Shown here one piece after another: positions 34,731 to 43,452 of a stretch of DNA of 64,000 bases. Under the pieces are notes generated by a model that worked only from the letters and a program-made list of their open reading frames with translations, was not told the origin of the DNA and did not search any database. Position 1 is the first letter of the stretch, and each line of letters opens with the position of its first letter. The DNA is taken from assembly GCA_049889695.1 (NCBI GenBank), contig JBMHCX010000018.1:62001-126000 (forward strand), given 5' to 3'. The translations under genes were made by a program, and so were the position numbers. This DNA is from WTJH01 sp049889695 (GTDB taxonomy: Bacteria > Bacteroidota > Bacteroidia > Flavobacteriales > Flavobacteriaceae).

Positions 34731-36326
34731 ATCTGGTAAATCGAAATCATCCAAAGGACTTGGCTGAGCTATCATCGCTTCGATGGCATCTGGATCTCTA
34801 GGAGCACCGGCCGACAAGACTTCTGCCGCGCCCTCTGTAATCCGTATATCATCTTCGATACGAATACCAATATCCCACCATTTTGGGTCACAAGGACTAT
34901 TTGCAGGGACATAAATACCCGGTTCTACCGTAATCACCATATTTGGTGCTAACAAGCCGTAATTTCCTGGATCGTGGACGTCTAAGCCAATATGGTGGGC
35001 AACACCATGCGGTAGATAGCGTCTAAATTCACTTTCCTTTTCAATGAGTCCTAAACGCAATAGACCTGCTTTTACAACGGCGTATGAGGCATTGGTAATA
35101 TCCCGAAAACTAGCGCCTGCACGGGCAGCGTCTATTCCAGCTTGTTGAGACTCCACTACTATTTCATAGAGTAATCGCTGTTCTTTGGTGAACTTTCCGT
35201 TGATAGGAATGGTACGGGTCACATCGGCAGTATAGCCCTGATACTCTGCCCCCAAATCCATTAATATCAACTGATTATCAACAGCTTTCTTATCATTTTT
35301 GATGTAGTGTAGTATACAACCATTATGTCCTGCACCAACGATGGATGGGTAGCCCTCGTGGGCAGCGCCATATTTTTTATACACCAACTGATGTATTCCC
35401 TGGATTTCTCTTTCGGTCATACCTGGGCGAATAGCCTTCATCACCTCAATCTGTCCTTGAGCAGAAATTTCTATGGCTCTCTTTAAGAGTACTACTTCTT
35501 CAGGCTTTTTAACCTCCCTTAAATTGGCCATATATTTCCCCAACTGTTCCACATCAAAATTGTAGTCCCGTAACAAAAATGATGCTTGTGATTTAAGATC
35601 CGAGGGGTTTAATGCGTCCGGATTCAGAAATTGTTGAATAAAGGGATCTTCCTCTAACTGAGGGTAAAAGCGAGATTGACGCTTAATTTTTTCCCGTAGT
35701 GCATCTAATTGATCGGGGGCTGCTTTCCGAATTTGCTGATAAGCGCTGTAGGTGATACGATCGAAAGGGTTAGGATAATTGATCGCCTTTTTAAAATGGG
35801 ACTGTAAATCGAACAAATCGTTCGGATCGTTTTTGTAATTGCGAACATCATTTTCGAATTCAAAGATGAGTACTTCGTCGAAGCGATCGAAATCGTTGGC
35901 TAAGGTGCTAAAATCTGATCGTAGAGCGACCCGATCGAAACCCATTGTTTCTGCCCCAGCTTTTCCTTTGCGTTCGCCATTCCACATTTCATCGCGGGCG
36001 TTGCGTTCCCGAACAAATAAGATTTCCTGATAATCTCCTTGCGGGTCTTTTTGTGTGTCCTTAAACACAATCAATACGGCATGTGGTTCTTCCCAACCGG
36101 TCAGATAATAAAAATTGGGATCCTGATGATAGACAAAATCTACATCATTGGATCGTTTGCGAATGGGGTTGGAAAAAAATACAGCCACACTGTTATTGGG
36201 CATTTGTGCGCGCAGTTCTGTTCTATTTTGTTCAAAAAATTCCCCTTTTAAAAAATTGGGTTGTTGGCTTAAACCCAGGAATGAAGTTCCTAAGAACAAG
36301 CATAAAAATAAACGTATGTTCGTCAT
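34713..36326 (-). CDS. Secreted Xaa-Pro aminopeptidase (M24B, PepP-like)
   Basis: 537 aa. A signal peptide begins at ATG 36326 (MTNIRLFLCLFLGTSFLGLSQ). An aminopeptidase P N-terminal domain follows (about 25-190), then the pita-bread M24 domain. Metal ligands are visible: the two Asp in ILMDLGAEYQGYTADVTRT, His in LPHGVAHHIGLDVHD, Glu in ITVEPGIYV, and Glu in GIRIEDDIRITEG. It removes an N-terminal residue ahead of proline, presumably for periplasmic peptide use. An upstream in-frame start at 36341 would only add five residues before the signal. It overlaps thrC by 18 bp at the 3' end. Confidence 0.93.
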   Translation of the reverse strand: MTNIRLFLCLFLGTSFLGLSQQPNFLKGEFFEQNRTELRAQMPNNSVAVFFSNPIRKRSNDVDFVYHQDPNFYYLTGWEEPHAVLIVFKDTQKDPQGDYQEILFVRERNARDEMWNGERKGKAGAETMGFDRVALRSDFSTLANDFDRFDEVLIFEFENDVRNYKNDPNDLFDLQSHFKKAINYPNPFDRITYSAYQQIRKAAPDQLDALREKIKRQSRFYPQLEEDPFIQQFLNPDALNPSDLKSQASFLLRDYNFDVEQLGKYMANLREVKKPEEVVLLKRAIEISAQGQIEVMKAIRPGMTEREIQGIHQLVYKKYGAAHEGYPSIVGAGHNGCILHYIKNDKKAVDNQLILMDLGAEYQGYTADVTRTIPINGKFTKEQRLLYEIVVESQQAGIDAARAGASFRDITNASYAVVKAGLLRLGLIEKESEFRRYLPHGVAHHIGLDVHDPGNYGLLAPNMVITVEPGIYVPANSPCDPKWWDIGIRIEDDIRITEGAAEVLSAGAPRDPDAIEAMIAQPSPLDDFDLPDLGTIQ

Positions 36327-36378
36327 GTTAAAGGTGATCAAGAATCTATTTAAATATAATACTTTTACACAAAAAAAT

Positions 36379-37476
36379 ATGATGAAACAAACACCCTTAC
36401 ACCACTTTCATGTCGCCTTAGGGGCAAAAATGGCTCCCTTCGGAGGATATGAGATGCCCATTCAGTACGAGGGCATTCAAGAAGAACATCGGAATGTTCG
36501 GTCGAATGTTGGCGTCTTCGATGTATCGCATATGGGAGAATTTTTGGTGGAAGGACCTCAAGCATTTTCGCTTTTGCAACATATTTGTAGTAATGATATT
36601 TCACAACTCAGCCCTGGAAAAGCCCAGTATAATTACTGGCCAAATGGGACTGGAGGGGTTATAGACGATTTAATTGTTTATCAGCTAGATGAACAAAGCT
36701 ATATGCTGGTCGTCAATGCATCTAATCTTGCAAAAGACTGGGATTGGATATCTCTTCAGAACAAAAACTTTCAGGCGAAATTGAGCGATATTTCCGATAA
36801 TACCGTGCTCTTGGCTGTTCAGGGCCCCAAAGCATTGGAAATGTTAGCGCCTCACTGTTCTGTTTCCATTGCTGATCTCCGCCCGTATAGACACCTTATC
36901 GCTGATCTTGGGGACTGCAAGGAGTTGCTTATCGCCACAACTGGCTACACAGGTGCTGGAGGTGTAGAAATTTATGCGCCCAAAGACATGGCTGAAAAGC
37001 TATGGGAAACCTTGATGAAAATTGGGGAGCCCTATTCCCTACAACCCATCGGCCTAGGCGCTCGAGACACCCTTCGTCTTGAAATGGGGTATTGCCTTTA
37101 CGGACACGAATTAAGCGACGAAATCTCTCCCATTGCCGCTGGCCTTGGATGGGTTACGCGAGAAAATCATCTGGGTATAGATCAAGATCAATTGGGTCGA
37201 GAAAAATTTGAAGGCACAGCACACAGACTGGTTGGGTTTGCCATGGAAGAGCGCGGTATTCCGAGGCAAGGCTACAGCATACTGAACGTAGAGGGACAAC
37301 CGATTGGGCAAGTGAGTTCTGGAACTCAATCGCCTAGCCTTAACCAAGGAATAGGCTTGGGATTCGTTGAAAGTGATTACAGCGCAGTTGGTTCGACCAT
37401 TAAGATTCAAATCAGAAAAAAACAACTCAGCGCAAAGGTTGTCAAACTCCCTTTTTGGAAAAAGCCAAACGGATGA
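36379..37476 (+). CDS. gcvT: Glycine cleavage system aminomethyltransferase (T protein)
   Basis: 365 aa from the first of two tandem ATG codons (36379, 36382). Signatures are MAPFGGYEMPIQYEG, VFDVSHMGEF (folate-binding region), TGYTGAGGVEIYAP, LGARDTLRLEMGYCLYGHEL and the C-terminal barrel ending GLGFVESDYS. T protein takes the aminomethyl group from lipoyl-H protein to tetrahydrofolate, releasing ammonia. The frame is open back to 36148, across the divergent aminopeptidase gene, but that part is not conserved. The last 4 bases overlap the start of the next gene (ATGA). Confidence 0.96.
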   Translation: MMKQTPLHHFHVALGAKMAPFGGYEMPIQYEGIQEEHRNVRSNVGVFDVSHMGEFLVEGPQAFSLLQHICSNDISQLSPGKAQYNYWPNGTGGVIDDLIVYQLDEQSYMLVVNASNLAKDWDWISLQNKNFQAKLSDISDNTVLLAVQGPKALEMLAPHCSVSIADLRPYRHLIADLGDCKELLIATTGYTGAGGVEIYAPKDMAEKLWETLMKIGEPYSLQPIGLGARDTLRLEMGYCLYGHELSDEISPIAAGLGWVTRENHLGIDQDQLGREKFEGTAHRLVGFAMEERGIPRQGYSILNVEGQPIGQVSSGTQSPSLNQGIGLGFVESDYSAVGSTIKIQIRKKQLSAKVVKLPFWKKPNG

Positions 37477-38303
37477 AATCCATCCTGATTATTGGAGGAA
37501 GTGGATTTATAGGACAAGCGCTTTACAAAGAACTCAACCGATTTTATTCTACTTCTTGTACCTACTATTCCAAAACATCTTTTTCCACCAATCAAAAATT
37601 TCATTTTTGGGACGTAGAGCAGACAGCTCAACTCCCAGAGCTATTAAACCGGGTGCAACCCAAATTAATCATCTGTGCCTTAAAAGGACCTTTTGACGCA
37701 CTCATACAGATGAATCGGGAGTTGTGTAATTATGTGGATACAAACGACTGTCGACTGATGTGTTTGTCCACGGTTCATGTCTTCGATACCTTTCGGCATT
37801 TTCCTTCCTATGAATACGACAAAACCCTATCGGAAAGTTTATACGGTCGCTATCAGATAAAAATTGAAAACCAAACCTTACAACTCCCAACGGCCAAGCG
37901 TGTGATCGCCAGAATTCCGATGACATTCGGACAAAGTAGTCCTCGCATCCAGAAACTGGATCGCAAAATGCAAACCAAAGATTATATTGAAGTATTTCCA
38001 AACACTGTTCTAAATGCGAATAGCATCAGCTACTTAAGAAGACAGATACATTACCTAATCAACCAACAGTGCAGCGGCATTTTTCATTTGGGTTCGCCTC
38101 AATTGGTGACACATCAGGAACTAATCGAAAAAATATTGAAACGTCGTCATATACAAAGCCCGCGAATAAAACAGGTTTTCAGCTCTAATGCACTTCGTTA
38201 TCTGGCAGTACTCCCTAAAAAAAACAAACTACCCGACCATTTATATCCCCATATAGACGATATTCTAGACGAAATTGACTTACTCAGACGAAATATAGTT
38301 TAG
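37473..38303 (+). CDS. RmlD-like sugar-nucleotide/NAD(P)-binding extended SDR protein
   Basis: 276 aa. It opens with a Rossmann motif, ILIIGGSGFIGQALYKEL, followed by segments typical of RmlD/dTDP-4-dehydrorhamnose-reductase-like proteins (PKLIICALKGPFDALIQMN, CLSTVHVFD). A Tyr/Lys pair of the extended SDR type may be YDKTLSESLYGRYQ. Substrate unknown: it is not next to a polysaccharide cluster, and it is coupled with gcvT by a 4-bp overlap, which tells little about function. Start at 37473 chosen by this overlap and the immediate Rossmann strand. Confidence 0.72.
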   Translation: MKSILIIGGSGFIGQALYKELNRFYSTSCTYYSKTSFSTNQKFHFWDVEQTAQLPELLNRVQPKLIICALKGPFDALIQMNRELCNYVDTNDCRLMCLSTVHVFDTFRHFPSYEYDKTLSESLYGRYQIKIENQTLQLPTAKRVIARIPMTFGQSSPRIQKLDRKMQTKDYIEVFPNTVLNANSISYLRRQIHYLINQQCSGIFHLGSPQLVTHQELIEKILKRRHIQSPRIKQVFSSNALRYLAVLPKKNKLPDHLYPHIDDILDEIDLLRRNIV

Positions 38304-38306
38304 TAC

Positions 38307-38336
38307 TTTGCATTAATCTAATCCCCCTTATATTTG
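38307..38336 (+). promoter_or_regulatory. Promoter of the YebC-family gene
   Basis: TTTG (38307-38310), 18-bp spacer, TATATTTG (38329-38336): a complete Bacteroidota promoter in the 47-bp gap, with the ATG 14 bp past the -7 box. Confidence 0.75.
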
Positions 38337-38350
38337 CCAAAAAACAATTC

Positions 38351-39079
38351 ATGGGAAGAGCATTTGAATTTAGAAAAGCAAGGAAAATGAAACGTTGGTC
38401 AGCTATGGCCAAAACATTTACCCGTATCGGAAAAGATATTGTTATGGCGGTCAAGGAAGGCGGTCCTGACCCCGATAATAATTCTCGACTGAGAGCTGTT
38501 ATTCAGAATGCTAAGGCGGCCAATATGCCGAAAGACAATGTTGAGCGTGCCATCAAAAAAGCTTCCGATAAGAATACTGAAAACTACAAAGAAGTATTGT
38601 TTGAAGGTTATGCCCCCCATGGTATAGCTGTGTTGGTGGAAACAGCTACTGACAACAACAATCGGACAGTGGCCAATGTTCGAAGCTATTTCAACAAAGC
38701 CAATGGGAACCTGGGAACTTCAGGATCGGTAGAATTTATGTTTGACCGAACCTGCAACTTTAGAATCCCTGCAGAGGGAATCGATGTAGAAGAAATGGAA
38801 CTCGATTTTATTGACTTCGGAGTTGAAGAAGTTTTTGAGGATGAAGATGGCGTATTGCTCTATGCCCCTTTTGAAAACTTTGGAGCTATTCAAAAAGAAC
38901 TCGAAAGTCGTTCCATTGAAATTTTATCCTCTGGTTTTGAACGTATCCCACAAGTGAGTAAACAACTGTCGGCAGAACAGGAGGAAGAGGTGCTAAAATT
39001 GATCGAAAAAATAGAAGAAGACGACGACGTTCAACAAGTCTATCACAGCTTAGACGTTCAGCATTCTACCGAAGATTAA
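38351..39079 (+). CDS. YebC/PmpR family translational/transcriptional regulator
   Basis: 242 aa, typical for the TACO1/YebC family. The N-terminal helix bundle opens MGRAFEFRKARKMKRWSAMAK, then DPDNNSRLRAVIQNAKAANMP, followed by two alpha/beta domains with EGYAPHGIAVLVETATDNNNRT. Members bind DNA as PmpR-type regulators or help ribosomes through difficult motifs such as polyproline. Its own promoter and single-gene layout suggest independent housekeeping expression. Confidence 0.94.
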   Translation: MGRAFEFRKARKMKRWSAMAKTFTRIGKDIVMAVKEGGPDPDNNSRLRAVIQNAKAANMPKDNVERAIKKASDKNTENYKEVLFEGYAPHGIAVLVETATDNNNRTVANVRSYFNKANGNLGTSGSVEFMFDRTCNFRIPAEGIDVEEMELDFIDFGVEEVFEDEDGVLLYAPFENFGAIQKELESRSIEILSSGFERIPQVSKQLSAEQEEEVLKLIEKIEEDDDVQQVYHSLDVQHSTED

Positions 39080-39081
39080 AG

Positions 39082-39222
39082 CTATATTTCTTGAAGCTTC
39101 TTCAGGTTTTCAGGATTGGTAATAATCTCTGTAGAGGTGTCACCGTCTAAATAAAGTTTGAAGAGTTTTTTCTGGAATACGTCTTGTCTGCTACCGAGCA
39201 AGTATTGTGGGAGTAGCTTTGG
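39082..39222 (-). pseudogene. Possible 3' remnant of a gene (46 codons, no start)
   Basis: Reading the minus strand, an open stretch from just after a TAA (39225-39223) to TAG (39084-39082) encodes a protein-like C-terminus: PKLLPQYLLGSRQDVFQ, then KKLFKLYLDGDTSTEIITNP and ENLKKLQEI. It has no start codon and no convincing continuation upstream in other frames. Its composition is more protein-like than the surrounding AT-rich sequence. I do not recognise the family. A 7-bp inverted repeat, GTAGCTT...AAGCTAC (39213-39219 and 39234-39240), straddles the broken end. It could be chance. Confidence 0.3.
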
Positions 39223-39298
39223 TTAGTCTTGCGAAGCTACAACAGCGGAAAGTATATTTTTTAATATTTTAGTCGAGTAACCTAATAACGAAGAGCGA

Positions 39299-39997
39299 AT
39301 GTCACGGAAAATTATAATTGTCTTCTTTTTTATCTTTTTATGGGGGTCCTATAACGGACAGGCTCAGATAGATCAGCAGCAATCAGGTGCTTGGTATATG
39401 TACTTTTTTAATACGCGCTTTGGCGAAAGTCAGTGGGGTTTACAAGGGGATATTCAATACCGGAATTGGAATCTTATGGGTGACTTAGAGCAACTGTTAA
39501 TTCGAGCAGGTATGACCTATCGTCCTAAGAACAGTCCAGTGCTGCTCACTCTAGGGTACGGAAATATCACAACGGGAGCTTTCGGAGATGCCGATGATAC
39601 CACCCATGAAAGCAGGATCTATCAGGAAGCCCTTTATCCTATCCGATTAGGAAAGCGATTGTATACCAATCATCGGTTTAGATACGAACAGCGTTTTGTA
39701 GAAAACCAAGATACCCGAACAAGATATCGCTATAATTTGTTTCTAAACATCCCGCTGAACAAAACTGAAATCACTGACAAAACTGTATATATAGCTTTAT
39801 ACAATGAACTCTTTATCAATGGACAGCGAGATATTGGCAATGGAGCTAGGGTAGAAGTTTTCGATCGGAACCGATTCTACAGTGCATTAGGCTATCAGAT
39901 TAAACAAGGGCTTAAGGCCCAGCTGGGGTGGATGCGCCAAAGTACCGATAGATGGCAAAAAAATCAACTCCAGTTGAGTTTGCACCATAGCTTCTAA
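39299..39997 (+). CDS. DUF2490 domain outer-membrane beta-barrel protein
   Basis: 232 aa. A signal peptide (residues 1-23, ending NGQAQ) is followed by a DUF2490 barrel. Alternating strands include WGLQGDIQYRNWNLMGDLEQLLIRAG, written here as WGLQGDIQYRNW followed by LMGDLEQLLIRAG, and there is a paired aromatic/Arg pattern with terminal Phe (LHHSF) typical of outer-membrane barrels. The function of DUF2490 is unknown; it is frequent in Bacteroidota. The upstream 219 bp hold the gene fragment noted above. It ends 1 bp before the convergent helicase gene. Confidence 0.87.
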   Translation: MSRKIIIVFFFIFLWGSYNGQAQIDQQQSGAWYMYFFNTRFGESQWGLQGDIQYRNWNLMGDLEQLLIRAGMTYRPKNSPVLLTLGYGNITTGAFGDADDTTHESRIYQEALYPIRLGKRLYTNHRFRYEQRFVENQDTRTRYRYNLFLNIPLNKTEITDKTVYIALYNELFINGQRDIGNGARVEVFDRNRFYSALGYQIKQGLKAQLGWMRQSTDRWQKNQLQLSLHHSF

Positions 39998-39998
39998 A

Positions 39999-41411
39999 TT
40001 AGTCTTCTTCGAAATATTCTTTTCCGAAGCCAATCAGATAGACCGCTTTTTGGGCTCTGGTCAGTGCAGTATACAGCCATCTGAAATAAGCCAAATCCGG
40101 CCCGTCGGGCAGGTATGGTTGTTCTATAAATACTTGATTCCACTGCCCTCCTTGAGCCTTATGACAAGTAATCGTATAGCTATACTTGACCTGAAGAGCA
40201 TTGTAATAAGGATTTGCTTTAACTTCCAGCAATTGCTTGTATTTACTCGACAGATGACTGTAGTCTTCTAAGACATTATAATAAAGGGTTTGGTTTTCTT
40301 CTGAGGTGAGTGCAGGGGATTCCGAGCTTAAGGTATCCAATAACAAAACCGTTTCGAAGGGGGCTTCATCCGGATAATCAACCAATTGAACCGTTACCCG
40401 TGCAAAATGAAAATCATACAGTTCTTTGTCCTCATGAATGGCCTGAATCTGAATCAGATCTCCATTGGCTATAAAGCCTGGAGCTGATTCTGGTGCCAGC
40501 CAAAAATAATTATTCCGAACAACCATTAACTGGTCCCCTACCGATAGTTGTGACTCCAAAAACAATATTCGCTGACGAATATTGGCATTGTATAAGTTGG
40601 CTCTTTTATTGGAGCGTACAACGACAACGGCTTCTTCCAAACTGCTGTGTAAAGCTGTGTCTAACAATTCGAAAAGTTCATTGCCATCTTGAATACGTAC
40701 AAGATCGGGGAAACCTTGATGTTGGAATTTAAAATAATCGTAGAACTCTTGCTTGATTTGTTCACGAATACGAGTGGCATTTTCCAAGATCCCAGAAGCT
40801 TTTTTCTGACGGACGACTTCTGTTAACTCTATTCCTGCTGGGCTATGTCCTGATAAAAGTCTCATTTCATTTGCATCTAAAGCTGGACTGATATCCAAAA
40901 ATACCGGAGGTAGCTGTGCAGGATCTCCAACCAATAACAGTTTGCAGTTTTCCCCTTCAGCTACATAACTCCACAAGTCGTGTAAGAGAGAGCCATTTTC
41001 AAAAAGCTTCACCTGCTTGCGATCATCCCCTATCATAGAAGCCTCATCCACAATAAAAAGCGTGTTCTTGTATTTGTTTTGCTTTAGTCTGAATTGCATT
41101 GCTCCTACTTTACTCTTTTTGGGAAAGTAAATTTGCTTGTGAATCGTAAACGCTTTTTTTTGGGTGTGCGACGAAAGTACCTTGGCTGCTCGGCCCGTTG
41201 GCGCCATCAGTACCGAACGCATTTTAAACTGCCGAAGATAGCGCACCAAAAAACCCATCAATGTTGTTTTTCCAGTACCTGCATAGCCTTTGAGGATAAA
41301 TACAGGAACAGCAGCGTCTGATAAAAACTCCTCTATCGCTAAAAACCAACGTTCTTGAGATATGGTTGGCTCAAATGGAAATGCCTTTCTAAACTGGGAT
41401 ACTTTGTCCAT
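39999..41411 (-). CDS. RecD-like superfamily 1 helicase / AAA ATPase
   Basis: 470 aa. Walker A is GYAGTGKTTLMG (residues 42-53), Walker B/DEAD-like VDEASMIGD, motif III LLVGDPAQLPPVF, and the C-terminal UvrD_C_2 segment is YSYTITCHKAQGGQWNQVFIE with LYTALTRAQ. The set matches single-subunit RecD2-like or exonuclease V alpha-type 5'-3' helicases. It lacks the long N-terminal HhH region of RecD2, being only 470 aa, a shorter form common in Flavobacteriia. DNA repair or recombination role inferred. Confidence 0.88.
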   Translation of the reverse strand: MDKVSQFRKAFPFEPTISQERWFLAIEEFLSDAAVPVFILKGYAGTGKTTLMGFLVRYLRQFKMRSVLMAPTGRAAKVLSSHTQKKAFTIHKQIYFPKKSKVGAMQFRLKQNKYKNTLFIVDEASMIGDDRKQVKLFENGSLLHDLWSYVAEGENCKLLLVGDPAQLPPVFLDISPALDANEMRLLSGHSPAGIELTEVVRQKKASGILENATRIREQIKQEFYDYFKFQHQGFPDLVRIQDGNELFELLDTALHSSLEEAVVVVRSNKRANLYNANIRQRILFLESQLSVGDQLMVVRNNYFWLAPESAPGFIANGDLIQIQAIHEDKELYDFHFARVTVQLVDYPDEAPFETVLLLDTLSSESPALTSEENQTLYYNVLEDYSHLSSKYKQLLEVKANPYYNALQVKYSYTITCHKAQGGQWNQVFIEQPYLPDGPDLAYFRWLYTALTRAQKAVYLIGFGKEYFEED

Positions 41412-41505
41412 AAGTTCAAACTTAAAGAAGAGAAATTGATTCTAGAGGGATGAGCATTTAAAAAAAATTGTAGATTTGCTACACGTGTAAAAAATTATTA
41501 CCCAA

Positions 41506-42147
41506 ATGAAAGTAGCAGTACAGGCCGTTCTCTGGATTTTATCTTTATTCTTTTCGTATCAAATATACGATTCTGTTAGTGGGCCAATTCGTTTTAACAA
41601 AGTAAAAAATGAACGATATGCCCAAGTAATCAATCGTTTAAAAGATATACGCAAGGCCCAAATTGCCCACAAAGATGTCAAAGGTGTTTTCGCCAATAAT
41701 TTCGACAGCCTTGTGAAATTTGTAGATGAAGGAATTTTCACCCTAATCGAAAAAAGAGATTCATCCTATCTGGAATATGACAAATCCTACCGTATCGATA
41801 TGTTACGTGAAGTAATTGTCATCGATACTTTAGGGTTTGCACCTGTAAAAGACTCTCTTTTTGGAGAAAGTACTTCATATAAAGAAATGATGAATGTCCC
41901 TGTGGAAGGGGTGGACGCAACCTTTGAGATTAAATCACAAGTGATCGATAAAAACGGATACAAAGTGCCCGTTTTCGAAGTACGAGTAGATAAAAATGTA
42001 ATTCTATTCGACCAAGACAAAGATCTATTGAAGCAAGAGAACGAACTTATTTCGGTTGACGGAGTAAATGGGAATGCCATTATTCTCGGGTCATTAACAG
42101 AGGTAAGTACCAATGGAAATTGGCCGACCATCTTCGATGCGCAATAG
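41506..42147 (+). CDS. Conserved hypothetical membrane-anchored protein
   Basis: 213 aa. One N-terminal hydrophobic segment (residues 3-21, AVQAVLWILSLFFSYQIYD) anchors it. A helical stretch (KVKNERYAQVINRLKDIRKAQIAHK) resembles the region after the membrane helix of pilin-like proteins, but the type IV pilin signature is absent. The rest is mixed alpha/beta and slightly acidic. Not a family I can name. It is followed with an 11-bp overlap by the DUF3822 gene and then rsmD, suggesting a conserved lineage cluster. A -7 box TAGATTTG (41471-41478) precedes it by 27 bp. Confidence 0.8.
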   Translation: MKVAVQAVLWILSLFFSYQIYDSVSGPIRFNKVKNERYAQVINRLKDIRKAQIAHKDVKGVFANNFDSLVKFVDEGIFTLIEKRDSSYLEYDKSYRIDMLREVIVIDTLGFAPVKDSLFGESTSYKEMMNVPVEGVDATFEIKSQVIDKNGYKVPVFEVRVDKNVILFDQDKDLLKQENELISVDGVNGNAIILGSLTEVSTNGNWPTIFDAQ

Positions 42148-42904
42148 TCCTTCAACACATACCAACTTTTTGAACATCCATCTTTTCGAAGATGGATTTT
42201 CTTTTTGCAGTTCGGATGAAAGTCGTTTTTTTTCCGCGGAAGCCTTTACACTGAACGCTACGGACAGCTGGGAAGAAGCATGGCGGCAATTCGGCACCTA
42301 TGAGCCCGAAGACATTCAACTGATCTTATGCAATTGTTCGGCTGTGTCGGTCCCTGCTCCTCACTTTGATCCACAGCTTTTAGAAACATATCTGACAACA
42401 GCTGTTGAAAAGCCCCTCGGAGGTATTCCCACTTTCGACGATGCTCAAAAATCTGCACAGATAAGTACTTTTTATGTGGAGAGTGCTGTGGTTAATCCGA
42501 TCAAAAAAATATTTCCATCGCTTCAAGCCAAGCACCTCAACTCCTTGTTGATGGAATATATAGAACCACTGAATCGAGTTCAATCCCAAAAGCGGTTATA
42601 TGTTCATCTTCGCGATGGATGGGTAGAACTTATTCTTTGCCACGGGGGCTTGTTGTGGCTCATCAATCGATTCCCGCAAGACAGTGCTGAACGCTTCCTG
42701 TACTATTTGTTTTATGTAGTAGAACAGTTTGAATTGAAACCCGATCAGTTTGAAATTGTATTTTTAGGACGCTTTACTGCCTATACCTCCTATTATGAGG
42801 GAGCTTTAGACTACCACAAGCAGGTAGATTGGGTAGAAGTTAACCACAATATTAGTGGATTAGAAACTCATCCGGCTCCTTTTTTAGCGACAAAGCCACT
42901 ATGA
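42137..42904 (+). CDS. DUF3822 family protein
   Basis: 255 aa. The pattern, LNIHLFEDGFSFCSSDE near the start, IYxx-type mid region and LYVHLRDGWVELILCHGGLLWL, fits DUF3822, an actin-like/ASKHA-resembling family found in Bacteroidota beside rsmD. No function has been proven as far as I know. It starts 11 bp inside the preceding gene (ATG 42137) and its last 4 bp overlap rsmD (ATGA), so the three are translationally coupled. That makes a role near ribosome assembly or rRNA modification possible, but this is inference. Confidence 0.8.
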   Translation: MRNSPSTHTNFLNIHLFEDGFSFCSSDESRFFSAEAFTLNATDSWEEAWRQFGTYEPEDIQLILCNCSAVSVPAPHFDPQLLETYLTTAVEKPLGGIPTFDDAQKSAQISTFYVESAVVNPIKKIFPSLQAKHLNSLLMEYIEPLNRVQSQKRLYVHLRDGWVELILCHGGLLWLINRFPQDSAERFLYYLFYVVEQFELKPDQFEIVFLGRFTAYTSYYEGALDYHKQVDWVEVNHNISGLETHPAPFLATKPL

Positions 42905-43452
42905 TGCGTATCATCTCAGGTTCTCACAAAGGGAGAAGAATTGTAGCGCCTAAGAACCTTCCGTCACGCCCCACGACCGACCGAAGTAAAGAAGCGCTTT
43001 TTAATATCTTGATGCACCAATGGGAGTTCGAAGGGCTAAAAATCTTGGATCTATTTGCTGGCACTGGAAACATCAGCTATGAATTCTGTTCACGCGGAGT
43101 AGCAGAAGTAGTGGCAGTTGATCAGCATCGGATGTGTACTCAGTTTATTCAGAAAACTGCTGCCTCTTTTGAATTTCCGATTGCTGTCATCCAAAGTGAT
43201 GTATTTAAATTTTTAGCGATAAACCAACGACAGTTCGACTTGGTGTTTGCGGATCCGCCCTACGATCTTAGCCAGCAATTATATGACGATTTAGTCCGTC
43301 TAGTTTTAGATTCGGATACTTTGGTAACTGGAGGGCAATTTGTCATGGAACACGACCCACAATGGGACTGGGAACAACACCCAATGTGGACAGACAGTCG
43401 GGTATACGGGAGTAATCAGATGAGTTTTTTTGAAAAAAAAGCAGGCCGATAA
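42901..43452 (+). CDS. rsmD: 16S rRNA (guanine(966)-N2)-methyltransferase
   Basis: 183 aa. Signatures are MRIISGSHKGRRIVAPKNLPSRPTTDRSKEALFNIL (as MRIISGSHKGRR at the start, then RPTTDRSKEALFNIL), the SAM loop LDLFAGTGNISYE and the catalytic DPPY in VFADPPYD. It methylates G966 of 16S rRNA. It starts in a 4-bp overlap with the DUF3822 gene. The C-terminus runs five residues (KKAGR) past the usual FFE ending, and these are encoded by the P1 helix of the convergent rnpB RNA. Confidence 0.95.
   Translation: MMRIISGSHKGRRIVAPKNLPSRPTTDRSKEALFNILMHQWEFEGLKILDLFAGTGNISYEFCSRGVAEVVAVDQHRMCTQFIQKTAASFEFPIAVIQSDVFKFLAINQRQFDLVFADPPYDLSQQLYDDLVRLVLDSDTLVTGGQFVMEHDPQWDWEQHPMWTDSRVYGSNQMSFFEKKAGR

Noticed and set aside
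36148..36378. 77-residue N-terminal extension of GcvT
   Set aside because: It runs antisense through the aminopeptidase P gene and is not part of the family; the conserved protein begins at the ATG pair 36379/36382.
41480..41489. TACACGTGTA palindrome upstream of the 213-aa unknown gene as an operator
   Set aside because: A 10-bp palindrome is short enough to occur by chance, and nothing else supports it.
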